A stretch of 64,000 bases of DNA from Rhinopithecus roxellana (GCF_007565055.1 NC_044549.1:65252882-65316881); one strand, 5' to 3'. Positions 39,655 to 52,803 are shown, numbered from the stretch's first letter. The notes: generated from the sequence alone by a model not told the origin. A program made the numbers and translations.

Positions 39655-39840
39655 GGGGCTGGGAGTGGGATGGGGCATAACTGCAAACGGGCATGAGGGA
39701 TCCTTCTAGTGTGATGGAAACATTCCAAAACAGGATGTGGTGATGGTCGACCATCACAGTTACTAAAATGCACTAAATTGTACACCAATAAGAGTGAATT
39801 TAATGGTATGTAAAGTTTACCTCAATAAATTTTTTAAGTC
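39655..39840 (+). mobile_element. Old L1 (L1M) 3' end
   Basis: Forward L1M 3' region: tctagtgtgatggaaacatt, gtggtgatggtcgaccatca, actaaattgtacaccaataa, and tttacctcaataaa at the end. Confidence 0.6.
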
Positions 39841-39842
39841 AT

Positions 39843-39930
39843 AAAGAAACAGAAAAAAAACAGGATACAGGAGGAGGGAGAGATAAAGAGAGGGAGAGAG
39901 GAAAGAGGTAGGAATGAACGAGAGAAAATT
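39843..39930. repeat. GA-rich low-complexity tract
   Basis: Purine-rich gagagg/agagaa stretch immediately after the L1M 3' end. It may derive from its A-rich tail. Confidence 0.75.
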
Positions 39931-40984
39931 AATTTGCTAAATAAATGCTTTCCGTGATGTTATCAAGCCCAAATTCAGTGGAGTCTTTGGGAAGGATCAG
40001 CCACATAGTGGTGGGCAGATATGTGAATAATGGGTGAGGAACCAGAAACAGAAAGAATCAGCTATTCTTTTAATAAGTGAGAATGAGAGAAATGGGACCA
40101 TGGCTAGAGGTGGGTACAGGGTAAAGACAGTCCCATGATGAATGGTTTTAAGTTGGAAAATTCCTGGCTGAGGAAACTGCAGGAGGCTGTGAGATTTCAT
40201 CACACTGAATGGCATGCAATCTAAATCTTATGAATTGTTCATTTCTGGAATTTTCCATTTAATATTTTTGGACTGCAGTTGATGTTGGGTAACTGAAACC
40301 ACAGAAAATGAAACCTTAGATAAGGGGGGACTACTGTATTCATAAAGTGAGAAGGAAAATTCAAAATATAAGAAGAAAAAGGTCTGATTTTTCTAGAGGG
40401 AAGAGTCTTCTTGGGATTAACTTGCATGGTAGTGATTCCACCCTAGCCAAAATCACATGAGCAAGGTCAAAAGTATGCTGAATAGAAAAGAGAAGTAATG
40501 AACCCCATCCCATGGCCAAAACAGAAAAGCTGACTCTGGAATGGAGGCATTTTCTGGAGAACCGTCAGGCTTGTCTCCGAGGCTCCTTATCAGTGTCTCC
40601 AAGAGGTCACAGAAATGATGATGCCTGGCCATTGCCAGATGCTCAGCGTGTCCTATGTGCCTGTGGTTGTATTTTCATATTCATAGGTAAATTAATTTAG
40701 AAACCATAGCTTGATTTTACAGAGTTACGTCATTTTGAGGAGCTCTGGAAACCAACTGTGTACTACCACCACACTTCCTTCTCTTAACTCTGAAACTACT
40801 CAGGGAGCTCTCTTAGGCTAAACATACAAGCAAACATGCTCAGAGCACTCAGATACATTTAGGAACACTAATAACTAAATATAATACTAATGTAGCACTT
40901 CAGAGAATCACTTTACTCCCCAAGATATTCAAACCACAATTTTGGCACTATGAGTGGTAGGCAGATAATAATGCCAAACACTCA

Positions 40985-41135
40985 AATTGAACATGTGCCA
41001 GGCAATACTCTGCTTTTATAAATATGCACACATGTACCACCACCCCCATGTTACAGACGAGATAACTGAGGTAGAAATACGTTAACCAACATTCCCAATT
41101 TCATACAGATGACCCTGCCTGAATCTAGTATTTCC
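40985..41135 (-). mobile_element. MIR
   Basis: Reverse MIR: aacatgtgccaggcaatact, ccccatgttacagacgagat, aactgaggtagaaatacgtt. Confidence 0.6.
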
Positions 41136-41283
41136 TAGTCAATACCTGGGTATTATTATTTAATTTAGTCTATTTCTGGTTTACCCTAAGGCTTGGAAAG
41201 AGTTCTCTGAAGCTTTGTGTTTTTGTTCACAGCCTAGAGAGGCATAAATGCAAGGTGAGGTAATATTTTTAAGCTCTAGTACA

Positions 41284-41508
41284 GAGATTCTCCATTGAGA
41301 GTGACCTGGGCTCCCAGCAGACACTCAAGAATATCTGAGGATGTTTTGGGTAGCCACTTTCTGGGGAGGGATACAGATGAGCTACCGGCACCTAGGGATT
41401 AGGGTTTAGTGATACCACTAAATACTCTGCTATACATACCACAGGAAAGCCACCCACTGCAAACAATTATTCAGCCCAAATGACAATCATGTCAAGGTGG
41501 GAAACCCA
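41284..41508 (+). mobile_element. MER5A (hAT-Charlie MITE)
   Basis: Body matches MER5A in order: gaatatctgaggatgttttg, ggtagccactttctgggga, ccggcacctagggatta, ataccacaggaaagccaccc, caaacaattattcagcccaa. Confidence 0.75.
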
Positions 41509-41699
41509 ACTTCAGAGCAGCTTAGCATCATCAGAAGACTGGAGAATCAGATTCCATCCAGCCTGGCTACTTTCTGTTCACGACTTTACCAAAGAAAGGC
41601 CACACTTCATCCTTCACATGTCCTGCTCTCATACAACCAGGAGTCTTGTGAGAAAACAGGATCTAAGAGCTTGGTGGACCCACTTTTTAAAACTGACCT

Positions 41700-41860
41700 T
41701 TTTACCATATGAAATTCCAAACAAAAGTAAACAGAATAGCATGAGCCCCTTATGCCCATCACCCAACTTAAAAAAAAGTCAATATTCTGCTATTCTTGTT
41801 TTGTCTACAGCTCCACTCACCCTCTCATATCCCCACTTTACTATTTTTTTCATGATTTGC
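41700..41860 (-). mobile_element. Probable old L1 3'UTR fragment
   Basis: Contains aaaagtaaacagaatagcat, ttatgcccatcacccaactt and tattcttgttttgtctacag, like the reversed 3'UTR of old L1 families. Confidence 0.45.
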
Positions 41861-42214
41861 ACACAGACTTTATGTAATTTGCATACATCAAAATGTAAAA
41901 ATCTTATCTGTACCATTTTTTAAACATGGAATCTCAAAGAACTATTTTTATTGTAAAATACAGCAAAGATCTTTCCATTCTATGTTAAGCTTCTAAGTCA
42001 GTGTTTTTCAAACTGTAAGTTGTGTTTAAGATGCTGTATGTAGAGCTTTAGTTTGTTTTAAACAAATGAAGTAGAATAGAAGAGGAACTATTCAGATATA
42101 CTGAATTTAATGAGTTAGCACTGCTTTGTAAAATGATGCTATAGAAGTGCAATGTACTGTAAGTATTGAACCCTAAAATAACTTGTGTTTCTTACTAAGA
42201 GAACATTTTTAAAT

Positions 42215-42450
42215 GTATAAGAGGCAGAATGACTTACAGTTAAGTATGATATATACATATGCAGTCGTGGGCAAGTTATTAAATTGGTGCAAAAGTAATT
42301 GTGGTTTTTGCCATTGAACATAATGGCAAAAACAGCAATTACTTCTGCACCAACCTAAATACTTAAACCTCTTTAGACTTCAAATTTTACAACTGTAAAA
42401 TGGGAATAGTGTGCACATAAATTGGTTTGTTATAAGAATTAAGTAAGACT
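42215..42450 (+). mobile_element. MIR interrupted by MADE1
   Basis: MIR core is cut at its gcaagtta site: tcgtgggcaagtta before the MADE1 element, tacttaaacctctttagac and aactgtaaaatgggaatagt after it. Confidence 0.6.
42279..42358. mobile_element. MADE1 mariner MITE; miR-548-like hairpin
   Basis: An 80-bp near-palindrome from ttaaattggtgcaaaagtaa to tctgcaccaacctaa. The arms differ at about 5 of 37 positions around a small loop. It is inserted at a TA within a MIR. The 22-mer at 42291-42312 (starting aaaagtaattgtggtttttg) equals the mature miR-548d-5p sequence as I recall it. MADE1 copies are the known source of primate mir-548 genes, but processing of this copy is unproven. Relative to CNTN3 transcription the antisense version of the hairpin would be made. 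Confidence 0.93.
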
Positions 42451-43402
42451 GTGATTATATGTTGAGCTGGCATTCGAGTTGTGATGGTTACTGCTATGAT
42501 TCAAAACAATGAAATATAATTGACACCTTGTCTGGAGATAAATCAAAGTCTTAAATAAAGCATGAACTCAAACCTAGGTCTCCAACTCATTTTGAAGAGA
42601 CAAACACTGCTTCTGGGCTGCTTGCATCTTTTTTTTTAAACACCTGTTGAGCCTGTGTTTTTAAAATTTGCTTTATCACAACAAATTGAGTGATTTTGAC
42701 ATCTTTTGGAAATGCTAATCATGGCTATGAATAGTTATCTGCTTTGAATTCACACCTATTAGGGGCTGTATCTAGGTGTGTAAAACATTCACTCTATCAA
42801 CACAGAAGTGTAAATCTAAATTGGGGCAAACTGTGATAGCAGCTTGAATTTATACACACAGTTATCAACTTCAGCTGAGGAAAGATGGGAGAAGTACTCC
42901 CCAACTCATGCAGCAACAAGCCACCATTTGTTTTTATACAAATAGCAATGATTCAAGACGACAGCATAAAACACAATGCGCGGGAGAGAGAGGGAAAGAC
43001 ACAAACTGACTGCCTGTATGGAATGATCTGCAGATACAACTGAGTCTGATAGGCCAGATACAAAAGCATATGGAGGGTGGAGACTGAGAACAGGAGTGTG
43101 TGAGCACATTCAACTCAGCCTCCAGGGCTGTTGATGCAATACAATGCGAGCCTGGGGCTGCCAGACAGCCTGATTGTGAACTGCCGAATAGACTGTGAAC
43201 TCTGTTTCAGAAGACCCTGGACTTCCACAGTTTTCTAATGAGACTTCCCAGTGTTTATTTTTGTAACATATTTTTTGATCTCCCAAATTTTAACCTTAGC
43301 AAGCCATGTTTTGAAGTCAAAAATCACAACTTCGAGACATTCGTGCCGACCAAACCAAATATATCTGCAACTCAGCTGCAGCCCATCTTAAAACCTCTAA
43401 CC

Positions 43403-43432
43403 AAAATTCTAAACACTAAAATTCTAAACACT
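43403..43432. repeat. 15-bp perfect tandem duplication
   Basis: aaaattctaaacact twice without mismatch. Confidence 0.97.
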
Positions 43433-44477
43433 AGGGTTGGTCACTCCATTGCTCCAGAAGAAATATGCAACACTACGTATCAGACACAATTCAATATTTT
43501 CCTCTATTCAGGAATAAAATTTTTAAAAATTTGTCTTACTCTTTTTACTGAAGGAAGTGGGACATTGAGAGACAGGACACATCTCTTTCACTTTTCAGAA
43601 AAAGACATCTCTGTTATGTAAGAAGGTATTACATTTTACTATATTTTATTCATTTTACTCACGGAGATGGTCCTCATTCATCCCTGAATGAGCTCCTATG
43701 TAAGAACCAAAACTTTGCAACAAATGTTCAGAGGATACTGAAGACTATGCCAGATTGGAGATCTCCTCAGCCCTGTGTCAACAGGATGCCTTAGTACCTC
43801 AGTGCACCATACAGATATTAACCTTTTCTAAGTGTACCATATACTAAATATTAGGAAGGCATTTGTAACTACTAGCAGGAAAAGTTGGAGGACCTTAATG
43901 AAAACACTAAAGTGAAACTGAGAGTTTGACATATTTCAGATCACACAATAGTAATCAATGTGGTTTCATTTCCCCCACTTCCCAAGACTGATTTAGGAGA
44001 TGAAATTGAATTTACTAAAAAGCAACAGTAGAGATCCAACTCTGAATACCAGACCAGTGTTGTTCCTTTGGTAGAACTCTGCCTAGACGAATACATTTGT
44101 GATAAATATGCTCCTGGAATGAACTTTGTAATTTCTGCTTTGTTCAGAGCATGGACTCTACTTACTTCCTGCTTCTTTAGACCCTCCAATAAGGTACCAC
44201 CATGTGGACATTTGGAGACATTTTATTTTGTAGGAGCAGAACAAGTTCCTTTCACCAAGCCTATTATTTCAGAGTAACAAAAACAAACACATATTCCAAT
44301 TTTCTCAACGTACTTAGAATCTGAGGATATTAAAGAACCAGGTAGACCTTATAAATTACAGCAGAGTGCCAGAAGGGTGGTGGAACTGAGCTGCCAGGTG
44401 CCTACCCACTCACTAAAGAGGGACAGCTGCTTCTCCATTTTAGACAATAATTGCAAACCTGTCATCTTATCATTTAA

Positions 44478-44500
44478 ACACACACACACAGACACACACA

Positions 44501-44548
<48 letters not shown>
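44478..44548. repeat. (CA)n microsatellite
   Basis: About 35 ca units with two early ga interruptions. The last ~50 bp are pure and likely length-variable. Confidence 0.97.
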
Positions 44549-44549
<1 letters not shown>

Positions 44550-44839
44550 CTGACCTAACAAAACTTGCCTCTAGACAAGATGTGTCCTGAGACCAGGAGT
44601 TGGAGGCTTCTGAATACATACTCTTATGGAGGAGGAACAATAATGCAAATACTAACAACAAGAAACTATGAAAAGATTCCTCTTCAAATAAAGATGCGCT
44701 CTGCTGTGCTCACTTTCCATCTAGCCAGTTCCACATGCATCCTCACTGAGTACCCAAAGGCTATCATGGTGCCCAGGCCATAGCAGACACTCAAAACAAT
44801 ATGTGTTGAATTAATGAACATCAGATTTAGGGAAGTAGT

Positions 44840-45000
44840 TGCCATGCTTGGCTCCATATCAGACCATGTAAAAAAACACAGATCTCCTGGTCCACTGAAT
44901 CATAATTTCCAGGCACCAGGCCCAGAATTTGTATTTTTAAAAAACTTTCCAAAGTAATTCTGCTGCAGGGTTGTCAATGTATTTGGGAACCACTAGCTAG
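44840..45000 (+). mobile_element. Probable hAT-type DNA transposon relic
   Basis: Contains agatctcctggtccactgaa, caccaggcccagaatttgta, aagtaattctgctgcagg and gggaaccacta, the layout of a common hAT-Charlie MITE. Exact family not determined. Confidence 0.45.
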
Positions 45001-45874
45001 GACACAAGGAGCTTCCAAATTCCAGTCCTAACTGTCAGTAACAAGACTCAGTGGTATCTTTGCCTCAGTGGTTGTTTTACCATTTTAACTTGGTTTTATT
45101 TTCCCTGAAATCTCCCGCTTTTGCTAGCTCTGTGACTCTTTGCAGCAGGGAAGGCAGAAAAAGGATGGAACAAAATTTCATGTTGTTCCCCAAATGAGCT
45201 GCTTTCTGAAAGCACAAGTAGTTTCCAAAAAATCACTAAGAATATTCAACAAAAGCCTCAGCAAGAAATACATTAACAGAGAAGGGAGGATTTCCTTTAA
45301 GACCAATATTTCTCAGAGATGGAGGGATGGAGGTCTACAGGCGAATGGCAAAACTGAAGAGAAGAATGGTAACCCAGAGCCCCCAAGGAGATGGATCTAC
45401 AAGAGATTCTAAGACCCAGAAACAGAGAAGGGCAGCCTCAGGGGAAGGGACAGTGGATAGAGACAACCTAGATTGATGGATGATTGAATAACCCATGGTC
45501 CATCTTTCTAAGTCTTGCTCATCACACATTTCATAATTCATAAGCTCTGCAATGACTCAGAAATGTGACAGGACACCTGGGGAAGCAGGATGAGAGTTTG
45601 CCCACAAAAAAAAAAAAAAAAAAAGCTGAGTTATAGAAATACAGAAGGCACCATTTCTTGTGTCATCTGAGCTGATGGGTTGCAACTAAGATCCCTAACA
45701 CCCAACTACAGTGAGGTTTTTTATATAAACTTGGGGTGGGGGTTGATACTTAGTTGAAAGGATTTTGTGCAGATTAATTAGTAACTGTTTGTGAAACACT
45801 TTGTTGGGTGCAGTAAGAATGTTCTTTATTTTGGTTACATAATCTACTAATTTTACAGTTTTAAAGTAGAGTGA

Positions 45875-46173
45875 GCCGGGCGCGGTGGCTCACGCCTGTA
45901 ATCCCAGCACTTTGGGAGGCTGAGGCGGGCGGATCACAACGTCAGGAGATCGAGACCATCCTGGCTAATACGGTGAAACCCCGTCTCTACTAAAAATACA
46001 AAAAATTAGCCAGGCGCGGTGGCAGGAGCCTGTGGTCCCAGCTACTCGGGAGGCTGAGGCAGGAGAATGGCGTGGGCCCGGGAGGAGGAGCTTGCAGTGA
46101 GCTGAGATCGCGCCACTGTACTCCAGCCTGGGCGACAGAGCAAGACTCCGTCTCAAAAAAATAAATAAATAAA
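45875..46173 (+). mobile_element. AluY, young and full length
   Basis: Near-consensus head (gccgggcgcggtggctcacg) and body with many intact CpGs, ending in an aaat-type tail. The perfect 13-bp duplication taaagtagagtga is at 45862-45874 and 46174-46186. Confidence 0.95.
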
Positions 46174-47159
46174 TAAAGTAGAGTGATCAAGGTTTTATCA
46201 CAAGCTAAGAAAGCCAAGAACACTGAACTTCAGTTAAAATTCTCTCCCTGTGTATGCCTCCTGAGCCCAATTATTTGCAGGGTTAGAGATCCATTATTTT
46301 ACTTAGCAAGACGGGTGCTTTGAGACATATTTTCAAGGAACAACAAAAAGGATGGATTCCAATTTATCCTACTAAAGTCTTTCTGTTTAATGTTCATTGT
46401 GGAGATGCTCTATTTTATTGGAGCAGATGTATTTGAATAGATAAAGGTTGTTATCATTTGAGCATTTTGAAAACATACATACTTTATGATATCAAGGATA
46501 TAAAGGATGTGTGGACATCCAGGCCTTTGGTAGGTGGTGTTTTTCTCTGAAATAAGCTTCCCTAAGGCAGTATTGGAGGACAGAAATCAAAAACAAAGCT
46601 GCTGTTTTCATAGAGACTCATAACTGAAAGCCAAGAAACTGCTGAAGATCTGTATAGCCACAACCCAACCCTTGCATTCACCAGATTCCAGGTTGATTTT
46701 TAGCCCAGGTGTACACAGCTCAGCTGCGCCAATTAGGTACAGCTGTTGCCCATTCTAACTGGGCAGTACCATGCTCTTTCAACAATATATTAAATGTCAC
46801 CCTTCTCACATTAAAAAAAAATACTTCGGTTGATTTTTCACCTTAAAAAGACCATCTAAACGGTCTTCTTCTAATATTTAAAAAAAAAAGTCTCCCATCA
46901 ATTTCAATATATGCTAAGATATTTTCTTTCCACCCTATGGTCTCCCATAGACCCGGATCTGAACATCAATAAACATGTATCTAGCAAAGGATAGATGATG
47001 ATACTGAGATCCAACAACTGAATGTACCATTTTAAGCAGGACTGTCACTTAGGGACATCAGGGTTCAATTTATTAAACGTATTTAGTACTGAATATTGGT
47101 GCTAAGAAATGTTTCTTTTTTAAGTATTAAAAGGCAAATGCTGATGGTAATTTGTGTCA

Positions 47160-47320
47160 TTTGTTGACCATCCTGTGTCCAGCGGTGAGTGTGTTTAATC
47201 TTTCCACCGGCCATATGAGGGAAGTACTGTGACTATTCCCATTTACGAAGAAGGAAACCAAGGCTTAGGGCAACAAAGTGATTTGTTCACCATCACCAAG
47301 CTTCTGGAGTCTACTCCAGT
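47160..47320 (-). mobile_element. MIR
   Basis: Reverse MIR: ccatatgagggaagtactgt, ttcccatttacgaagaagga, aaccaaggcttagggcaaca. Confidence 0.55.
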
Positions 47321-48319
47321 GGAGTCTTAGAACTTGAGCTGCAATGTTTCCACCTCCTGAAATAGTCATATGACTCCTTCACCAGTTGAAAACACCAGTT
47401 TCTTCCGGGATGAAGAAAATAAATTAATACATCATCATCCAGGCAGTCCCTACATAGATATCTGTAGATGGGATTCTGGTGCTGGTTTTCTGTTAAGTGC
47501 TGGTTATCCTTCATTCCTATTTTCACATTTGAGCTGACTGACACATACTTTACTCCACTAAGGCTCTAAGGAGTGGATACAGTGGGTAGGTAAAGAACTA
47601 GGATTATAAATGAGGAGGAAAAAAGAATGTGCAGTTACAATGAAAAGATCCTTAATACGGTCCAAACGTAAAGGCTTTATTTCCCATTTCCACATTGTAT
47701 TTGTTCAGAAAAGAGGTTCCATTTGCTATGAAGAGGTGACAGAAGGACCTGGCAGAGAGCCTTCCAGAACTGCACACATAAAATCCAGACCTGTATGACC
47801 TGCCATGAAGTACATTCTATTACGGAAGCTTGCCTTCTACAAGGTTACCACTCCAGGGGACAATGTTTCTAAGAACTGGGAAAGTGCACAGTTAGCAAAA
47901 CATGCCCCTTTTCGAGGTCTGGCAGTCACCCACGTCTGAAGAAGTATATAGCTGAAATAGAAAGCTGGCTGCTCTGTGAGCTTCCTAATTCTCTGATTTC
48001 TATTTATGTGTATACATTTTCCCGAGATTTTCTTCATGGATTCCCCCTCATCTCTCTTTCAATAAAAGTAGTGGGGGCATGTGGAGAGGTGTGAATAGAC
48101 AAAAAATTAAGGAACAGTTTTAGATGCTCAAGTTTAGGGTATTTCCTTTGCATAGTACTTAACAGTTAATATTTTTTTCCTTACCACAAGTTGATAGGAA
48201 CATTGATTTGGCTATAAACGATGAACTGGTCTGATTTGGGCACTTAGGATATGTTTTCTTTGCTTTTTTCTTTATGTATATCCTGTTCCTCTGAGCAGAT
48301 GGTAAGCACCTTAGTTAAC

Positions 48320-48545
48320 AATAGTCAGTGAAGTTTGTTGAGTATTTACTTACTATACATCAGCATCTACACAAAGTGCTTTATATGTATTAATCTTCAC
48401 ACTAACAGGGTGAGCACTACTGGTATACCAGTTGTCAGATGAGGAATTTGAATCTGAGTAATTAAGCAGTTTGCACAGGGCTAATTAAGTGACACATTGG
48501 TAGAAGGTTCCCAAAGCTCTACCTCTCTACTACTCTACACTGCCT
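48320..48545 (-). mobile_element. MIR
   Basis: Reverse MIR: caaagtgctttatatgtatt, aatcttcacactaacagggt, ttgtcagatgaggaatttga, and a diverged head near 48530. Confidence 0.6.
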
Positions 48546-48889
48546 CCTACCTGCCAAAAACTTCCTTCTGCTTCTGTTTTTCCAAACTACATACCTCATC
48601 CCTAATTCAACAAGTATGCAAAAAATAAATTAGAAAGCCAAGTGGTCCTACTTAATCAATACTAATAGGTAATCATTAATTCTAGTTTATACATGCATAT
48701 ATACACAAGCAGCATATTTAATTTCTATCTTTGCAATCATAAGAGTGTTACGTAGCCTATTCTTCCATCAAAATACTTTACATGTATTGCTTTTAGTAAT
48801 ACAAAACCACTGCATAAAATACAGAAAACCAAAAAGAATAACATCAAATATTACTGAAAATCTCACACTCTAGGTAAAACTAATAGCAG

Positions 48890-49610
48890 GAAGTAAAAAG
48901 TTACAGGGTATCAAGTGTTGATGAGTCAGTGAAACAAAAGGAACTCTCATATCCCGACTGTGTGAGTGTAGATCCATACTAACCATGTTGGAAAACATTG
49001 TGCCATCACCATTTTCATGCTGAAATGGCATAGCAATTCCATTTCAAGCTGAAGGCATAGTAGTTACTCTCCTTGATACCCATACTAGAGAAACTCTTGC
49101 CCTTGTACACTACTCAACACGCACACAAATGATCATAGCAGCATCATAGCTAATAGCAAAAACATAAAATAAACCGATGTCCTTCAATAAGTGGCAGATA
49201 AATGAACTGTGGTAGATTCAGTCGATGGATTACCACATAGCAGAAAGAATCAATGAAGTACAGGTTTACACGTCTACCTAATCAAAACTCAAAAATATAT
49301 CAAATTGAAAAAGTATACTCCAGAAGAATAGAGTATAACACTATTTATATAAAATATAAAAATATAAAACTTAACAATTGTAGAGTTACATGAATACATA
49401 GTAAAACTAAAGGAAAAGCAAGAAAATAATAAAAGTAAAATCCAAACAGTAGTGACCCCAAGGGCAAAGAAAGAGCCTCAATTAGGGAGGAACAAAAAAG
49501 AGGCTTCAAAGTCACTGACAATATCCCATTAAGCTATGTGCTGGGGTCATGAGAGCTTATTTTATTGTTCATTATAAGTTACATACATGCAACATATATT
49601 CTTTTGTATA
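48890..49610 (+). mobile_element. Old L1 (L1M) ORF2 end and 3' region
   Basis: Degraded forward L1 order: tggcatagcaattccatttc, tagcagcatcatagctaata, gatgtccttcaataagtggc, attaccacatagcagaaaga, then a diverged 3'UTR. No open frame survives. Confidence 0.6.
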
Positions 49611-49788
49611 AAAAAAAGTTTCACTATAAAAGAAAATAGTACTTTTTTCCGAACTCTATGAAGCTGTAGATTAGAACAAAGAGTTCAGGTAGAATACAAT
49701 GGAAAATTGTTTGTATCTCACAAATTGGTTTTCAACTCTCACTGCTTGTTTGCAGCTTTCAGAAAAACTACGTTTAAAAATGTAGTAT

Positions 49789-50071
49789 GGGCTGGGTGCA
49801 GTGACTCATACCTATAATACCAGCACTTGGGAAGCCAAGGCTGAAGGATTGCTTGTGGCCAGGAGTTTGAGACTAGCCTGGACAACATAGCAAGACTCTG
49901 TCTCTGAAAAAAAAATTAAAAATTAACCAGGTATGGTGGTGCCCACCTATAGTCTTAGCTATTTGGGAGGCTGAAGCAGGAGGATTACTTGAGCCCAGGA
50001 GTAAAACGTTGCAGTGAGCTCATTACACCACTGCACTCTAGCCTGAGCGATGAAAAATAAATACTTTTTTT
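49789..50071 (+). mobile_element. Alu, old (J-like)
   Basis: ggctgggtgcagtgactcat through cattacaccactgcactcta. An 11-bp flank aaatgtagtat / aaatgtagcat (one mismatch) occurs at 49778-49788 and 50072-50082. Confidence 0.92.
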
Positions 50072-50684
50072 AAATGTAGCATACTCCAGCCTCTTCAGTG
50101 GTGAAAAGGGGCTTAATGAAACACTGAAAGTTATAAATTTCATCCTATAGAGATGAAGAGACACCAAGAGAAAAGATTCGTTTAAAGAAGTGATTTAAGA
50201 AAATTAACCTGGCAGCAATCTGCATAATTATAAGAAGATAAATCAGACCATTAAAATAGTGGATTCAGTACTAGGGAGATTTTTCAAAATCCATGTGTAT
50301 TTCCTCTACCCAAGCAAAATCTGAGGCCTGAGAATGTACATTTTTGAAAAAGTTCTTAACACACACTGATCCACACAGCGATGTGAGAAACATTAAGTAC
50401 ACTAACGTTAACTATTCAGTTAAGATGCATTAAGTAGTACTAGATAATATGATGAATGAGAAACAATTAACTTTTCAGTTTGACATGACTGGGCCATAAT
50501 CATAGTCTTGACTGTAGTTAACAGTGTAAATCTGTCAATCATATATATTGCTTAAACAGTGTTCAAAAGACTCGAGAATTTTGTTTCTACTTATGCCTTT
50601 CTACTTTTAAAATTGAAAAAGTTCCTTCATGCCTTTATATTTTCTTTATAATGTAAAAAATACTGATTCAAAGAATGAATTTTT

Positions 50685-50978
50685 GGCCTGTTATCCCAGC
50701 ATTTCGGGAGGCTGGGGCAGGAGGATTGCTTGAAGTCAGGAGTTCCAGACCAGCATGGTCAACATACCAAGATTCCCATCTCTACAAAAATTAAAATAAA
50801 AATTAGCTGGGCATGGTGGCATGTGCCTGTAGTGTAGTCCCAGCTACTTGAAAGGCTGAGGTAGGAGAATCCCCTGAACCCATGAGTTCAAGGCTGCAGT
50901 GTGCTATGAGTGTACACCACTGCACTCCACCCTGGGCAACTGAGCGAGACCTTGTCTCAAATAAGAAAAAAAAAAAAT
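50685..50978 (+). mobile_element. Alu with a deletion in its head
   Basis: The normal head is shortened: ggc joins directly to ctgttatcccagc, losing about 20 bp. The rest of both monomers is present with an aaataag/poly-A tail. Confidence 0.9.
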
Positions 50979-52357
50979 AGTGTATTAAGTTTCAAAGTAT
51001 TCAACAGGCAGAAAGTACATGAAATGCATGAAAAAGTAGGATATAAACAATCAAGATAAAATTGAGTATAGGAGTATTTTAAAAGATGATAAATACCAGA
51101 GAAATAAGATTTTAAAGTAGCATAGCATTTATTGCTTGGGAATGTTAATTTCTGACGGTAACAGATCTTCTGAGAACATCTCAGGAATGACCTGGTCAAG
51201 ATAGGGTTTCAGGATTTAATGCTCCAGGCAAAGTGCTAGTTTGGACACTTATCACTGTTTTCTAAAAGAGGGTGTTAGAATGGTGTGAGAATGTACTCTC
51301 AGATCTAAAATGGAGAAAGATGAAAACACAGATTAATAGGAAACATTAATGAATACAAATAAGCCATTTTAGATCACTGAAAATACCACATATTAGATCT
51401 TCAATATTATTTTCCAATTTTACTTGCAGATTTCACATTTTATGTACAGATATTAATTTTTACCCCTCCTCCTAAAAAAACTCTAAGGGTCACTGTCATC
51501 AAGGCAGCCACAAAAGTATGCGCAATATATAGTCAAACAAGTAAGTGGGCCATAATTGACTTCACAGCCCCATTTTTCCATTCTCAGAAAATCACAGGAA
51601 CACTCAAGCCGGGGAGAAAACCTGAAACAGTCCAAAAAATGAAACTGGGGAGGGCAGCGATTTTGTGACCACCCAACCAAGTCTTCCTATTAAGAGTTTT
51701 TCCAGTTTAAAAGAAGGCCAAGTTCAGACTGCTAAAAGAATGTATTTTAAAAACCCACTTCTCAAAAATAGTTTTTAATCATATTTGAATGACAAGTTCA
51801 AGTTAAACTTCCAATTTGCAATGGAGGAGTTTGTAGAGTCATTGAGGCTAAATTAATCAGAAACTCCAGGAATGCAAGAGTCAGAACACAAACTGATTTC
51901 TCTGTACTGATCACAGACCACAAGGCAGAAAATACATTGAGGGAACTGACAAGGGAGGTCAGGTTGGCACTGAAAGGGAAAAGGCATCATTAGAATTTCT
52001 TCTCAATATATTATGCTATGAACTTAAAACCTTATGATATAACAATGTAACTGAATAGCTCAAGAACATAACATGCCTGACTCTGAGAAACTTTGAAGTT
52101 GTTTTCAGATCATATTGTTGAACTCTTCACTGAACATGTCAGAAAGTTTTGCTTTTAATGTAATATTTATAGCACAGCTTTATGAACACAAGAAGATTTA
52201 ATGATGTATAGATACCCTCATTTTGTCCAGAGTCCCTTGGGGCACTTATTTAAAAATTCAATGACAGAACCCACCTCCTCACTTGGAGTAACTCAATGAA
52301 AACATCAGTGTGAGATCAAGGAATCTTCATTTAATACACGTGTCCTAGAGGAATCTC

Positions 52358-52661
52358 TTTTTTTTTGGTGGGGGGTGGTGGGGACAGAGTCACTCTTTGT
52401 CACCCAGGCTGGAGTGCAGTGGCGCAATATCAGCTCAAGACAACCTCCACCTCCTGGGTTCAAGCGATTCTCCCGCCTCAGCCTCCCAAGTAGCTCGGAC
52501 TACTGGTGCCCACCACCATGCCTGGCGAAGTTTTTGTATTTTTAGTAGAGATGGGGTTTCACCGTGTTAGCCAGGATGGTCACGATCTCCTGACTTCATG
52601 ATCCTCCCACCTCCACCTCCCAAAGTGCTGGGATTACAGGCATGAGCCACCGTGCCCGGCC
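52358..52661 (-). mobile_element. Alu (S-like), reverse strand
   Basis: Reverse Alu from a T/G-rich head to accgtgcccggcc. The tail region has mutated to ggtggggggtggtgggga. Confidence 0.93.
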
Positions 52662-52803
52662 AATGAATCACTTGCACAATAAGATGGGGAAGTAATGGAA
52701 AAATCTTGATAATAATTTTCAGGTAAAGAATAAGCAATCCCAAAAAACATTACACCATTCCAAAACACCATATACAATATGACAGAAGTTCTAGGGATGT
52801 TTG

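Noticed and set aside
41480..41923. 147-codon plus-strand open frame.
   Set aside because: It starts in the MER5A relic and runs into an old L1-like 3'UTR, so it is a chance frame.
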